A DNA stretch of 43,957 bases from DATNPH01 sp036703315. Its GTDB lineage: Bacteria > Cyanobacteriota > Cyanobacteriia > Cyanobacteriales > Coleofasciculaceae. The translations under genes and the position numbers were made by a program. The notes beneath the pieces were generated by a model. It had not been told where the DNA came from and did no database searches. It worked only from the letters and a program-made list of their open reading frames with translations. Positions within the stretch are counted from its first letter, which is position 1. Every line of letters begins with the position of its first letter. Location of the stretch: contig DATNPH010000081.1 in the NCBI GenBank assembly GCA_036703315.1, positions 1 to 43,957 on the forward strand, given 5' to 3'. Shown here piece by piece: positions 25,942-34,625 of this stretch.

Positions 25942-26328
25942 ATGAGTAACAACCTCTCACGAGAGCGCAACCGTGCCTTGATTATCACTGGCTTAGGTAT
26001 TGCTCTGCTAATCGCGGTTTTTCTCTCTCCCTTTGCTAGCAAAGACCCTGATGGTCTAGATCGCGTCTCACAAGATCTGAAGTTTGAGGATAAAGCGGCT
26101 AAAGAAGCACCAGCTCATAAGTTGCCGTTCTATGGGGTTTTCGAGGAATACGCTCTTAGAGGTGTACCCGAAGCGATCGCCACTCCCCTAGCTGGTTTAG
26201 TAGGAACGTTAGCAACATTTGGCTTAGCCTGGGGAATTGGCAAGCTAGTTATTCGGGGTTCAGATTCTGCGGCTAGGGAGCATGAGGCATCACCCTACTC
26301 AGATGAGCCAGAGCAACCACTGGAATAG
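25942..26328 (+). CDS. cbiN: CbiN/PDGLE-domain subunit
   Basis: A 128-residue protein with two membrane helices (about 14-32 and 80-102). Between them is FASKDPDGLDRVSQDLKFEDKA, the PDGLE motif of CbiN and NikN, which contacts the metal path of CbiM. It lies 37 bases after cbiM and 16 before cbiQ. The C-terminal tail is acidic and polar. The subunit is needed for metal insertion into CbiM in related systems. Confidence 0.8.
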   Translation: MSNNLSRERNRALIITGLGIALLIAVFLSPFASKDPDGLDRVSQDLKFEDKAAKEAPAHKLPFYGVFEEYALRGVPEAIATPLAGLVGTLATFGLAWGIGKLVIRGSDSAAREHEASPYSDEPEQPLE

Positions 26329-26344
26329 TGAGGAAGTTCAGTAG

Positions 26345-27118
26345 ATGCTGCTGCACATTGGAGCATTTAACCTTGATGTCGATAGTAAACTAGCTACTCC
26401 CTGGCATCACCTTGCTCCTCATACTCGCGTCCTGTGTACATTACTAATGGTGTTTGCCATTGTCCTAACACCCAATGGACATTGGTTGACTTGGGCTATC
26501 TATGGATTAGCTGTGCTATGCCTTGTCTTACTCAGTCGAGTAACCTTGCCAGTGCTACTGAAACGGGTAGCCGTTGAGTCAGTTTTTATTTTTGTTGTTT
26601 TACTAGGTACTTTGTTCCGAGATGGTGGCAGGGTGATTTGGGCTTGGGGACCATTCAAGATTACGACAGTAGGGCTAACTATTTTAGGGAGTGTAACGAT
26701 CAAGGCGCTGCTCTCGCTGCTGATTCTAAATGTCCTCACTCTCACCACTTCAGTTCCAGCATTGCTGAATGCCTTGGTAGTTCTGCGAACTCCGCCGCTG
26801 CTGGTGGCAATTTTGGCATCGATGTATCGCTACATTAACGTCTTGATTGGAGAGTTTAACGCAATGCGTCGGGCAGCTGCGTCTCGCAACTTGATGGGCA
26901 GCAACCGTTGGCAACGCTTGGTAATTGGTAACATGATGGGTTCGCTATTTATCCGCACTTATGAGCGAGGGGAGCGAGTTTATCAGGCAATGCTGGCGCG
27001 GGGTTATCAAGGAGTACCGGCTGTAGAGAAAGTACCAAAGAGCGGACGGCGTGAAATTTTTGCGCTGACTTTGACTGTAATTGTGGCGCTACTGGGACAG
27101 GCTATTTACTTACTTTAG
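26345..27118 (+). CDS. cbiQ: CbiQ-type transmembrane coupling subunit
   Basis: A 257-residue T component of an energy-coupling-factor transporter. It begins with an amphipathic segment carrying LDVDSKLATPWHHLAPHTRV, has membrane helices through about 150, and contains two coupling-helix boxes, MRRAAASRNL and YQAMLARGYQG (the ARG motif pattern of EcfT). It links CbiM to the ATPase. It sits within the cbiMNQO operon, 71 bases before cbiO. Confidence 0.85.
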   Translation: MLLHIGAFNLDVDSKLATPWHHLAPHTRVLCTLLMVFAIVLTPNGHWLTWAIYGLAVLCLVLLSRVTLPVLLKRVAVESVFIFVVLLGTLFRDGGRVIWAWGPFKITTVGLTILGSVTIKALLSLLILNVLTLTTSVPALLNALVVLRTPPLLVAILASMYRYINVLIGEFNAMRRAAASRNLMGSNRWQRLVIGNMMGSLFIRTYERGERVYQAMLARGYQGVPAVEKVPKSGRREIFALTLTVIVALLGQAIYLL

Positions 27119-27189
27119 TCTGGGTCGGAAACGTTGAGCGTTGAAACTCCCAATCCAAAAGTTAAAATCTAAAATCCAAAATTGTCTCA

Positions 27190-27984
27190 ATGCACCATAA
27201 TCCGATACTCATTGAAAACCTTAACTATACTTACCCTGATGGAACCGAGGCATTGAGGGACATTAATTTGTCTATCAAAGCCAATGAACGGGTAGCATTA
27301 ATCGGAGCTAATGGTTCAGGAAAGTCTACTTTGCAATTACACCTAAATGGGATTTTAATGCCCCAGGAAGGAACGGTATTGATTGGAGAGTGGACTGTAA
27401 CCCCGAAGAATTTACGAAATATTCGGAATTTTGTGGGGTTGGTGTTTCAAAATCCTGATAATCAGCTGTTCATGCCTACCGTTTGGGAAGATGTTGCTTT
27501 TGGTCCGATGAATTTGGGTTTAAGAAATGAGGAATTGATAGAGCGAGTATGCCAAGCGATGGCAGCCGTTAACATTGACCCAGACCACTATGGGCAGCGG
27601 AGTACCGAGAATTTATCAGGTGGGGAAAAGAAACGAATTGCGATCGCGGGCGTGTTAGCCATGAACCCGCAAGTCTTAGTGTTTGATGAACCGTCTGCCC
27701 AGTTAGACCCCCGTTCTCGCCGTCAGTTAATCGAGCTATTGCAAAGTTTACAACTAACTCAACTGATTGCAACCCATGATTTAGACTTAGCCTTAGAGCT
27801 GTGCGATCGTACCGTTGTCTTGAGTCAAGGACAGGTGGTGTTTGATGGCGAGACAGAACGAGTCATGAGTAATTCACAATTCTTGGTTGAGCACGCTTTA
27901 GAGTCGCCATTATCCTACAGTCGTCCTTACTGTCTGCTGGAACACGCACCTGTCAGTCCTGCGCTCAGCCCTCATTTTGCTTGA
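27190..27984 (+). CDS. cbiO: CbiO-type ATPase of Co/Ni ECF transporter
   Basis: A 264-residue ATPase. It has Walker A GANGSGKST, Q-loop VFQNPDNQLFMPTVWEDVAFGP with the ECF-type DNQLF extension, signature LSGGEKKR, Walker B VLVFDEPSAQLDP and switch His in IATHDLDLAL. The DNQLF/EDVAFGP block is diagnostic of CbiO/EcfA-type ATPases. It completes the transporter. The 71-base gap after cbiQ contains an AAATCTAAAATCCAAAATT repeat. Confidence 0.9.
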   Translation: MHHNPILIENLNYTYPDGTEALRDINLSIKANERVALIGANGSGKSTLQLHLNGILMPQEGTVLIGEWTVTPKNLRNIRNFVGLVFQNPDNQLFMPTVWEDVAFGPMNLGLRNEELIERVCQAMAAVNIDPDHYGQRSTENLSGGEKKRIAIAGVLAMNPQVLVFDEPSAQLDPRSRRQLIELLQSLQLTQLIATHDLDLALELCDRTVVLSQGQVVFDGETERVMSNSQFLVEHALESPLSYSRPYCLLEHAPVSPALSPHFA

Positions 27985-28045
27985 CCAAAAAGCCAGGGAG
28001 AAAGGGGGAAGATGTACTCCTGCCACACGGTTTCAATCCCCTAGA

Positions 28046-28077
28046 TTTAAGCTATTCCACATTTAAATTGCCATCTC
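28046..28077. repeat. Partial copy of a MITE-like terminus
   Basis: TTAAGCTATTCCACATTTAA followed by GCCATCTC nearly repeats the left terminus of the element at 35923-36046. No matching second terminus was found nearby, so it is probably a fragment. Confidence 0.45.
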
Positions 28078-28130
28078 ATCTTCTCTTCTAAGGGAGAATT
28101 CATTCATTGGGTTCCCTTTCCCTTTTCCCT

Positions 28131-28164
28131 ACGCGCTTCGCGCCCTGACTGTTGGCAGTCAGGG
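28131..28164. repeat. Intergenic hairpins
   Basis: The palindrome GCGCTTCGCGC is followed directly by CCCTGACTG/CAGTCAGGG with a 4-base loop at 28143-28164. The rest of 27985-28575 is AT-rich spacer with no gene visible. Confidence 0.6.
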
Positions 28165-28575
28165 ACATAGGGTTTTCACTGATCAGACGGAGCAGGTAAA
28201 CCGCGTAATTTAAATAATAATTGAGAATTGCTTGCAAGTGATTGACAAGATGGCTAGTAAATTAATATGCTTTTTTTGCAATTAAGTCACAGTAATCCTA
28301 AAACTCTGTAGCTCGTAAATAACCTATACACTAGTCCCTTGTCACAGAAATTGGAGCTTTATAGGCTAACCAAGCCTTGAATCCTAGTCTGAAACCAGCT
28401 TGTTTGTGGTTTCAATACATTCTGCCTGAGCGATCGCCTCACGCGTAAAGCTAGCAAATCTTTCAAGAGTTAACTGCAACTATTTTGATAGATAGTGCAG
28501 AAATACTACTGCGATTATTTCTCAAGTCAAAACTTGTTGTTCACGATAGTCCACGCCAAAGGAGGATTTTCTGAG

Positions 28576-29193
28576 GTGCAAGAGTCGCATGGCGATTTAG
28601 TTTCAACTGAGTTTCCTAAACAGCTCGATATTGCAAAGGTCTGTGTCTATGGACTGAGCATTCTGTCGGCAGGTTTGTTTCTGTCTTTGCCTTTCTTCAA
28701 CCTGTTACATCCAAGTCCATGGCAACGATGGATGGGCACAATTCATGGCTTTGGTGCCTTACTAGCAACAGTTGTTGCCGTCTATGCAGGGCATTTAGCA
28801 TTTCCCTTACTTAGGGGCGTCAGTAAAATCCTGCCCCAAATGCGTACTCTCACGTTTTGGTCAACGTTCATATCATTTCTGGCGATCGCTACCGGCAACC
28901 TAGCCTATATGCGCTACCGAGCTGGTTTAAACTTCGGTGGTGCCCGCGCTTGGCTCAAAGAGAACTCCCCTTTGGGACAGTACGTAGCGGAGTACCACGA
29001 ATACAGCCCCTTGTTTACATTGCCATTGGGTGCTGCCTGTACCTGGATTCTCTGGAAGTACGGCGACTCAATTCTGGACAGAAAAAACCGCCCAGTTCTA
29101 GCCGCTACCTGCGTTGCTTTGATGGCAATAATGTTTTTTACAATGGGGGGTTTGGTAAGCGGGCTTGGTATTGCCAAAATCCGTGCCTTGTAA
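28576..29193 (+). CDS. Polytopic membrane protein, unknown family
   Basis: A 205-residue protein with about five membrane helices. I chose the GTG at 28576 because AAAGGAGG lies 10 bases upstream; an earlier start at 28495 has no ribosome site. Histidines fall in or next to helices: GTIHGFGALLATVVAVYAGHLAF with two His 18 residues apart, and VAEYHEYSPLFTLPLG. Such pairs resemble haem or metal ligands in cytochrome b561-like bundles, but I cannot assign a family. It is the first of three same-strand genes spaced 70 and 18 bases apart, between the CbiMNQO transporter and the interrupted iron locus. Confidence 0.6.
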   Translation: MQESHGDLVSTEFPKQLDIAKVCVYGLSILSAGLFLSLPFFNLLHPSPWQRWMGTIHGFGALLATVVAVYAGHLAFPLLRGVSKILPQMRTLTFWSTFISFLAIATGNLAYMRYRAGLNFGGARAWLKENSPLGQYVAEYHEYSPLFTLPLGAACTWILWKYGDSILDRKNRPVLAATCVALMAIMFFTMGGLVSGLGIAKIRAL

Positions 29194-29263
29194 GTATTTT
29201 GAATTTTGCTGAATCACTCTATTACTCCTTCAACAAAGGATTAAATTTCGGAGATTTTCTTGG

Positions 29264-29737
29264 ATGAGCCAACAATTATCCCGCAAACCTGAAACAGAAA
29301 CGGCACCTCTATACAGTCGGATTTGGGAGTGGTTGAAACATTTTCCCCAAGGCTTGGCGGCGGGTTCTCAGAGTACGCCTACAGTCTCTGGACCGGCTGC
29401 CGCCGCGCTGATTAGTGCTGGATTTGGTTGTTTTGTGATGATGGTTACTCATCACTTGTCGGATACATCCGAAGCACGAGAAAAAATCGTTTTGGCAATT
29501 GGCAGCTGGATACCTGGAAGCCATAACCCCAGCGAACTGTGGGGCAACATTGGGAGTTACGCGGGAAAAGAAACAATGTTGCTGGTTGGTTGGCTTGTCA
29601 GTTGGTTAATTCTCTACGGGCTCTGGAAGAACAAGAACATTAAATCCAGAACAATTTTTTTCTGGTTATTTACTTTATTGATTGCTGCCACGGCTATGAG
29701 CTGGCATCCCCTGTTTCCCTATTTGCCCTTGATGTAA
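29264..29737 (+). CDS. Membrane protein, unknown family
   Basis: A 157-residue protein with three predicted membrane helices (about 42-64, 102-120, 128-146). Histidines occur at helix ends: MMVTHHLSDTSE, GSHNPSELW and SWHPLFPYLPLM. A GGAG ribosome site precedes the ATG. It is the middle gene of the trio; the shared pattern of boundary histidines suggests a small membrane complex that binds metal or haem. Not recognised. Confidence 0.6.
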   Translation: MSQQLSRKPETETAPLYSRIWEWLKHFPQGLAAGSQSTPTVSGPAAAALISAGFGCFVMMVTHHLSDTSEAREKIVLAIGSWIPGSHNPSELWGNIGSYAGKETMLLVGWLVSWLILYGLWKNKNIKSRTIFFWLFTLLIAATAMSWHPLFPYLPLM

Positions 29738-29755
29738 GCCCTGAGGAATTTAGCA

Positions 29756-30478
29756 ATGGATACAAACGCCCAAATGCGACAAGTACAAACCAAGCAAATC
29801 TCAGCAAGGGAGATGCACAAGTATGTTTGGATTTTGGTTGGAGTATTCACTCTCCTAGCCGTCTCGTTTCCTACGGCTTGCATTCGAGTCAGTAAGGACA
29901 AAAAATTTGCGGCTTATAACTTTCACCTGAAGTCTCTGACCCTTGAAGGTAAGTTATCGCAGCCTTCTAGTGAATCACCCAGCATTCAGCCTGTTGCCGA
30001 TCAGTCCTCTGGAGAGACTTTTAGCGGTGGCAATACGAACATAACCCATAATTCTTTGAGCACGTCGAGTACCACTAAGAACGCTCAGGAACGTAGTCCT
30101 TCTAACCTATCAGCAGAAATTACGGATGCCAATCAGCTAGCCGCATTAAACCAGAAGCTATACGACTACATTACTCAACATTGGCAAGCAAACCGCCACA
30201 CGTTTGGGCAGCAGTTAGAGTACCGCGTCAGCGTGAGCCAAGATGGAGCGATCGCAAGCTATGAGCCGCTCAATCACGCCTCCGTTGATTACCTTCAACA
30301 AACTCCTCTGCCAAACTTGCCTAGGAGCGCTCTCCTCATGGCTGCCTCTTCTTCTGCTTCTGGCAATACCCGTTTTCCAGCCAGGGATTTTACCCAGGAA
30401 GCCCAGAGTCAATTTAGGGTTGTATTTACCTCTCAAGGGATACTCGAAGTCAGCCCTTGGCAGGGGTGGGGTAGGTAA
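29756..30478 (+). CDS. Membrane-anchored periplasmic protein, unknown family
   Basis: A 240-residue protein. A single membrane helix near residues 24-42 (YVWILVGVFTLLAVSFPTAC) is followed by a Ser/Thr/Asn-rich linker (about 65-120) and a C-terminal domain of about 110 residues. That domain (LYDYITQHWQ, then YRVSVSQDGAIASYEPLN, then FRVVFTSQGILEVSPW) recalls the beta-alpha-beta shape of TonB-type C-terminal domains, by eye only. GAGGAAT precedes the ATG. It ends about 20 bases before sequence associated with the IS605 element, so genes formerly downstream may have been displaced. Confidence 0.6.
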   Translation: MDTNAQMRQVQTKQISAREMHKYVWILVGVFTLLAVSFPTACIRVSKDKKFAAYNFHLKSLTLEGKLSQPSSESPSIQPVADQSSGETFSGGNTNITHNSLSTSSTTKNAQERSPSNLSAEITDANQLAALNQKLYDYITQHWQANRHTFGQQLEYRVSVSQDGAIASYEPLNHASVDYLQQTPLPNLPRSALLMAASSSASGNTRFPARDFTQEAQSQFRVVFTSQGILEVSPWQGWGR

Positions 30479-30537
30479 TCACGATCACTTGTCTAATAGA
30501 ACGTGTTGCTGAGATAAAACTCTTGACACTCCAACGG

Positions 30538-31434
30538 CTAAAGCACGTTGGATTCTAACTTCATCGTCAGAACTTGTTCTACCAGGCTTGCGCCAAGTAG
30601 CGTAGAGGTTCCAACTCCGTTAGCGTTACTTCGGGACTGCCCATCCCTAGATTTTGCCTTGAGCAAAATGTTAATAGCCGCATTCCAATCCCTTTGCAGA
30701 ATCAACCCACACGAGCAAACGTGGGTTCTAGTGCTGAGGGATTTTTTCACAATCGCCTTACACTGACTGCACTCTTGTGAAGTGTACTGAGGCGGAACAG
30801 CAACAGCTAATCTTCCAAACTTGGTTGCAAAATGTTCAATCCACTGCCTGAACTGATACCAACTAGCGTCAGCGATTGACTTAGCCAAACAGTGATTTTT
30901 GAGCAGATTTGCAACCTTTAAGTCTTCATAGGCTACTAAGTCGTTAGACTTGCAAACGTGACGCGCTAATCTCTTGGCGTGTTCGATACGCTGCCTATTT
31001 ACTCTTAAGTGTTTCCTGGAATATCTAGCTCTTGCCTTGCGGCGTCCTGATGAACCCTTTACTTTTTTGTAAATGCGACGTTGAGCGTGCTTGATATCAA
31101 ACTCAGCTTTTCTCAAGAACTTTGGATTAGGCTCGCTTATTCCGTCGGAATCTGTGTAAAACGACTCTAGTCCTACGTCTAATCCAATTTCTTGACCTGT
31201 TGGTGGCTGAATATCAATGCACTCGGCATCAACGGCAAACTGGCAGTAATACCCGTCAGCACGTCGTACAAGTCGAACCCGCTTGATGGATTTTACTGGA
31301 TATTGGTGGATGTCCCACTTACCTAAAAGCTTCAGTTCACCGATGCCCTTTTTATCAGTGAGGGCGATACGTCTTTTGGTTTTGTGAAGCGACCACCCGC
31401 TAGTCTTATACTCAACAGAACGGTTATCTTTCTG
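30538..31434 (-). CDS. tnpB: TnpB, 3' exon (interrupted by group II intron)
   Basis: The second piece of tnpB encodes 298 residues from QKDNRSVEYKTSGWSL. It contains the RuvC-I Asp in GQEIGLDVGLESFYTDSDG, the RuvC-II Glu in VAYEDLKVANLL, a CSQC...CSC zinc finger and the RuvC-III Asp in LQRDWNAAINILL. Joined to the 113 residues of the 5' exon it gives a 411-residue TnpB, the normal length. The product would be an RNA-guided nuclease using an RNA from the element's right end. The frame continues upstream past the exon border into intron sequence, which would give a false N terminus if annotated as an independent gene. Confidence 0.9.
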   Translation of the reverse strand, partial: QKDNRSVEYKTSGWSLHKTKRRIALTDKKGIGELKLLGKWDIHQYPVKSIKRVRLVRRADGYYCQFAVDAECIDIQPPTGQEIGLDVGLESFYTDSDGISEPNPKFLRKAEFDIKHAQRRIYKKVKGSSGRRKARARYSRKHLRVNRQRIEHAKRLARHVCKSNDLVAYEDLKVANLLKNHCLAKSIADASWYQFRQWIEHFATKFGRLAVAVPPQYTSQECSQCKAIVKKSLSTRTHVCSCGLILQRDWNAAINILLKAKSRDGQSRSNANGVGTSTLLGASLVEQVLTMKLESNVL

Positions 31435-33833
31435 GTCGGGTAGGAGAGAATACGTCGCCGCATCTCTCCCCCCTAAGAACCGGACTTGACACTTTCGCAT
31501 CATCCGGCTCAAGCCTCCTGCAACTCCGAACGTTGACCACTGTGAAGGTGTCTATGACAGGCTTTATGTAGATGAATGAGGTTGTCAATCTCATCCGTCC
31601 CCCCATCTTTGACTGATATCTTGTGGTGCGTATGCCATTCTTCTCCATTGAGCAGGTGTTCCCCACAAACGGGACAGTGCCATTTCTGGTTCTCTGCCAC
31701 CTTGTACAGTTTTGAACCTTTTTCAAATCGGGTCTTGCCGTACTTGGTTCTCCGTTTTTCCCAATATTCGACCAGTGCGGGGTTGTCGGGTGATGAGCTA
31801 CCACTTACTTTGACGTGTCTGGTTATTGGTATCGTTGCCATTCTCAGTAAGCTGAGTGCCTTGGTTTTTCCAGTTCTGTCTTTGGTTGTGGCTTTGAATA
31901 CCCAGTGGTCGTTTCCGACTCTACCGAAGTATTTGTTTTTAACCCATTTTTTACCCTTGTTGGGGTGTCTTTTCTTCGCCCATCTCCATAGTGCTAGTAC
32001 CATTTCGTGGTCGAAATATGCGAACACCTCTTTACTTACACCATGCTCGTAGTAGTTAGCCCATCCTCTCAGGATTGGATTGAGATAATTGATAACTGCT
32101 TCAGGTTTAGCCGAGCAATTATTTCTAAGCCATTCCTTGATTTCTCTTAGTTTGGCTAGCACTTTTTCCTTTTGAGGTTTAATCAAACATTTGCCTTTAT
32201 AACTTCGGATGTTGAACCCAAGGAAGTTAAAACCTTCGTTCACGCTTGTGACCTTAGTCTTTTCCTCATTAAGTTCTAACCCTCTTTCACTGAGCCATTG
32301 TTTGATAATGGGCTGTATGGCTTCGATATCCTCTTTGGTGGTTGCCGTAACAATGAAGTCATCGGCATATCGGATTAGGCTATACTTCGGGAATTGCATT
32401 TCCCTAATACGCTTTCTTCCTTTCTCTGTAGACTCATACGTTCTACTGCTTTTATATTGGGACAGCAATTCTTCTAAGCCATCCAGAGCTATATTCGCCA
32501 ATAATGGCGAAATAATCCCCCCTTGAGGAGTACCTTGGTTGGTACTGTGGAATATCTCTGCCTCTACATATCCTGCTTTTAGCCACTGTTTGATTAACTC
32601 CCTGCTGGGGGCTTCTCCGATTGCTTTAAGGATATAGTCGTGGCTAATGTTATCAAATGCTCCCTTGATGTCGGCATCAAGTACCCATTCATCTTTGCCA
32701 TGTCCATTAAGGCGATACCACAATTGTTCTATAGCATCGTGACACGAACGTCCGGGGCGAAATCCAAAGCTGTTTGGTTCAAAGCGAGCCTCCCAACTTG
32801 GCTCTAGAGCATTCTTAACTACTGCCTGCATTATTCGGTCTTTGATTGTCGGAATACCCAGTGGTCTTTGTTTTCCATTTGCTTTAGGAATGTAAACCCT
32901 CTTAGTTGGGCGAACTTTCCACGGAGTATTCTTTTGCTGCGCTTCATTGACCAAGGCTACCCTAGCTTTTGGGGTTAGAACTTTCTGGTTATCTATGCCA
33001 GCCGTTCTCTTACCCTGGTTTTCTAGGGAAACCTTTCTTACCGACAGTAGCAGGTTGGAGTAGCTGCGTAGCATCAACTTCATAAGGCTACGAACCTTAT
33101 TCCATTGACGGTTCTGAGTGGCGCGGTAAATCCTTTGTCTCAGGTTTCTAATCCGCTTCTTAACTAGCTTCCAATTGATAGAAGCCCATTCCTTTAGCGG
33201 TTCTTTCGTTCCGATGTCATTTCTGACTCTATCTTGCACGTCAGTTCGATTCCCTTACGTTGGTTTATCGCTGAAGACCCGCCGGAAGTCTGCCATCTTT
33301 CAATGCGGAGCAAATCTTGAACTCCTATCCCTTGCATTACACAAAGGCATTCGCTTTTTCCAGCATCCTTTACCCTCTAGATGATTCATCCTTCCTTGCG
33401 GTTGGCTTACTCTGAGTCTCGACCGTATCAGAGAATCTATAGGGCTTACTGTAGTTTCAAGTGTTGAGATTCGTTTGGGGAGGAGTTTTGTCTATGTCCC
33501 GGTAGGATTTTGTTCTGCCGTTAAAGAGACGCTTCCAGCCCTTTAACCACCTACTTTGCCTTTTTGGCTCGTGTGTATCAGCCTTATTTCACACGTTCTT
33601 TCCTGACGAGACTTTGATGACAATTTACTTTCGTTAACCCTTCCAAACTTCCCCTTGCTCTTACCCAAATTAGGCTTTTAGGTCTGAATACTTTCGTGGT
33701 CTGCATTCCATTGATTTCATTGCTTACTATCAATGTGACCGGAGTCAAGGACTCTTTTACGTGGGGATAGTGGGACAGAATCCACTAACAGAGGCGGCTC
33801 TCCACTCATTAACACTTAACTTCTACATCGCAC
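31435..33833 (-). mobile_element. Group II intron (2399 bases) inserted in tnpB
   Basis: On the minus strand the intron begins GTGCGATGTAGAAG, the GUGYG start of group II introns, directly after the tnpB codon TTT. It ends CTACCCGAC directly before CAG. Domain V is 34 bases long (31477-31510), starting GAGCCGGATG, with a GAAA loop and ending GTCCGGTTC. Domain VI (31435-31476) has a candidate bulged branch A near its 3' side. Removing the intron restores GYPRF-QKDNRSVEYK in frame. About 590 bases (33240-33833) before the protein gene hold ribozyme domains I-IV. The encoded reverse transcriptase is full length, so splicing and mobility are plausible. Confidence 0.92.
31509..33239 (-). CDS. ltrA: Group II intron reverse transcriptase/maturase with HNH
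   Basis: A 576-residue intron-encoded protein. Reverse transcriptase blocks are in order: PKANGKQRPLGIP (about 118-130), SFGFRPGRSCHDAI (157-170), DADIKGAFDNI (188-198), GTPQGGIISPLLANI (236-250) and the catalytic YADD (291-294). The maturase X domain (GWANYYEHGVSKEVFAYFDH) follows, then an HNH endonuclease at about 522-566 (CPVC, THHKISVKDGGTDEIDNL, HKACHRHLH). No stop or frameshift is visible. It would aid splicing and drive retrohoming into DNA. Its TGA stop lies inside the first strand of domain V, a compact arrangement. The architecture fits chloroplast-like bacterial introns. Confidence 0.93.
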   Translation of the reverse strand: MQDRVRNDIGTKEPLKEWASINWKLVKKRIRNLRQRIYRATQNRQWNKVRSLMKLMLRSYSNLLLSVRKVSLENQGKRTAGIDNQKVLTPKARVALVNEAQQKNTPWKVRPTKRVYIPKANGKQRPLGIPTIKDRIMQAVVKNALEPSWEARFEPNSFGFRPGRSCHDAIEQLWYRLNGHGKDEWVLDADIKGAFDNISHDYILKAIGEAPSRELIKQWLKAGYVEAEIFHSTNQGTPQGGIISPLLANIALDGLEELLSQYKSSRTYESTEKGRKRIREMQFPKYSLIRYADDFIVTATTKEDIEAIQPIIKQWLSERGLELNEEKTKVTSVNEGFNFLGFNIRSYKGKCLIKPQKEKVLAKLREIKEWLRNNCSAKPEAVINYLNPILRGWANYYEHGVSKEVFAYFDHEMVLALWRWAKKRHPNKGKKWVKNKYFGRVGNDHWVFKATTKDRTGKTKALSLLRMATIPITRHVKVSGSSSPDNPALVEYWEKRRTKYGKTRFEKGSKLYKVAENQKWHCPVCGEHLLNGEEWHTHHKISVKDGGTDEIDNLIHLHKACHRHLHSGQRSELQEA

Positions 33834-34172
33834 AAAACGTGGATAGCCCTTTTTACCAGATTTTTTAGATTTGCAATTAGACGCTCGTAAACTCGCTACC
33901 GCTGCGCTATCGGAAAACCGAGAAATTGCAAGCCATCCTCGTTCGGCTGCTGCCTGTACTGCCATTGAGTTCAGGGCTTTAACAAAGGGGAACTCATTGC
34001 GTAGTTCGGTCGAATATTTATTCAAAGCAAAACGATCAATCTTGGCTTCCGTGGCTGCGTCCATCCAGTAGCGAATTGCTTTGTTGCGGATGAACTGTAC
34101 AGTTCTGATAGCCTCGTCAATAGCTTTGTATTGTTGCGGTTTAGCTTTGATTTTGTATTCGAGAACCAGCAT
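33834..34172 (-). CDS. tnpB: TnpB, 5' exon (interrupted by group II intron)
   Basis: The first 113 codons of tnpB: MLVLEYKIKAKPQQYKAIDE, IRTVQFIRNKAIRYWMD, FPFVKALNSMAVQAAAERGW and GKKGYPRF, the typical TnpB N-terminal region. Without splicing, translation would read five codons into the intron (VRCRS) and stop at 33816. AAGGAGGG lies 8 bases before the ATG. A perfect ATTGGTCT/AGACCAAT palindrome at 34201-34218 lies between this gene and the divergent tnpA. Confidence 0.88.
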
Positions 34173-34200
34173 TGTGTTTTCCCTCCTTGTTGTCTATGGT

Positions 34201-34218
34201 ATTGGTCTACAGACCAAT
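34201..34218. promoter_or_regulatory. Palindrome between divergent tnpB and tnpA
   Basis: ATTGGTCT-AC-AGACCAAT is perfect, and a third AGACCAAT copy at 34225-34232 overlaps the tnpA ATG. It could be an operator for both promoters or a hairpin limiting tnpA translation. Confidence 0.4.
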
Positions 34219-34229
34219 CTTCAAGACCA

Positions 34230-34625
34230 ATGGGACAAGATTATCGTCACGCCAACACTTGTGTCACGTTGATTAACTATCACTTTGTTTGGATACCGAG
34301 ACGCCGCAAGCCAGTGCTTGTAGGTGAAGTAGCTCGAAGATTTGAGGAACTACTAAGAGCAAAAGTTGTAGAGCTAGATTGCCAGATTATTGCTTTGGAA
34401 GTGATGCCTGACCATGTGCATCTGTTTCTTAACTGCCCTCCAACGGTTGCCCCGTCAGACATCATGCATCGACTCAAGGGAGCAACAGCGAACACGCTCA
34501 CAGCTGAATTCCCGCACTTAAAAAAGCTCCCAAGTATGTGGACTAGGAGCTTTTTTTGTTCAACCGCTGGCAATATCAGCAGTGAAACGGTTAAGCGATA
34601 CATTGAAAATCAGAAGACCAGATAG
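34230..34625 (+). CDS. tnpA: IS200/IS605 TnpA (Y1 HUH transposase)
   Basis: A 131-residue Y1 transposase of normal length. The HUH motif is MPDHVHLFL (H62, H64) and the catalytic Tyr is Y124 in ETVKRYIENQK; LINYHFVWIPRRRKPVL and PSMWTRSFFCSTAGN are the other family blocks. It acts as a dimer on single-stranded DNA, cutting at hairpin ends. Start chosen at 34230, where similarity begins. The hairpin end of the element follows immediately after the stop. It is divergent from the split tnpB. Confidence 0.88.
   Translation: MGQDYRHANTCVTLINYHFVWIPRRRKPVLVGEVARRFEELLRAKVVELDCQIIALEVMPDHVHLFLNCPPTVAPSDIMHRLKGATANTLTAEFPHLKKLPSMWTRSFFCSTAGNISSETVKRYIENQKTR

Noticed and set aside
31424..31512. N-terminal part of an independent protein beginning at 31512
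   Set aside because: This stretch is intron domain V/VI sequence that happens to be open in the tnpB frame; the real coding resumes at 31434.
31435..34172. IStron (group I intron joined to IS605)
   Set aside because: GTGCG start, a 34-base domain V, domain VI and an RT/maturase show a group II intron located inside tnpB.
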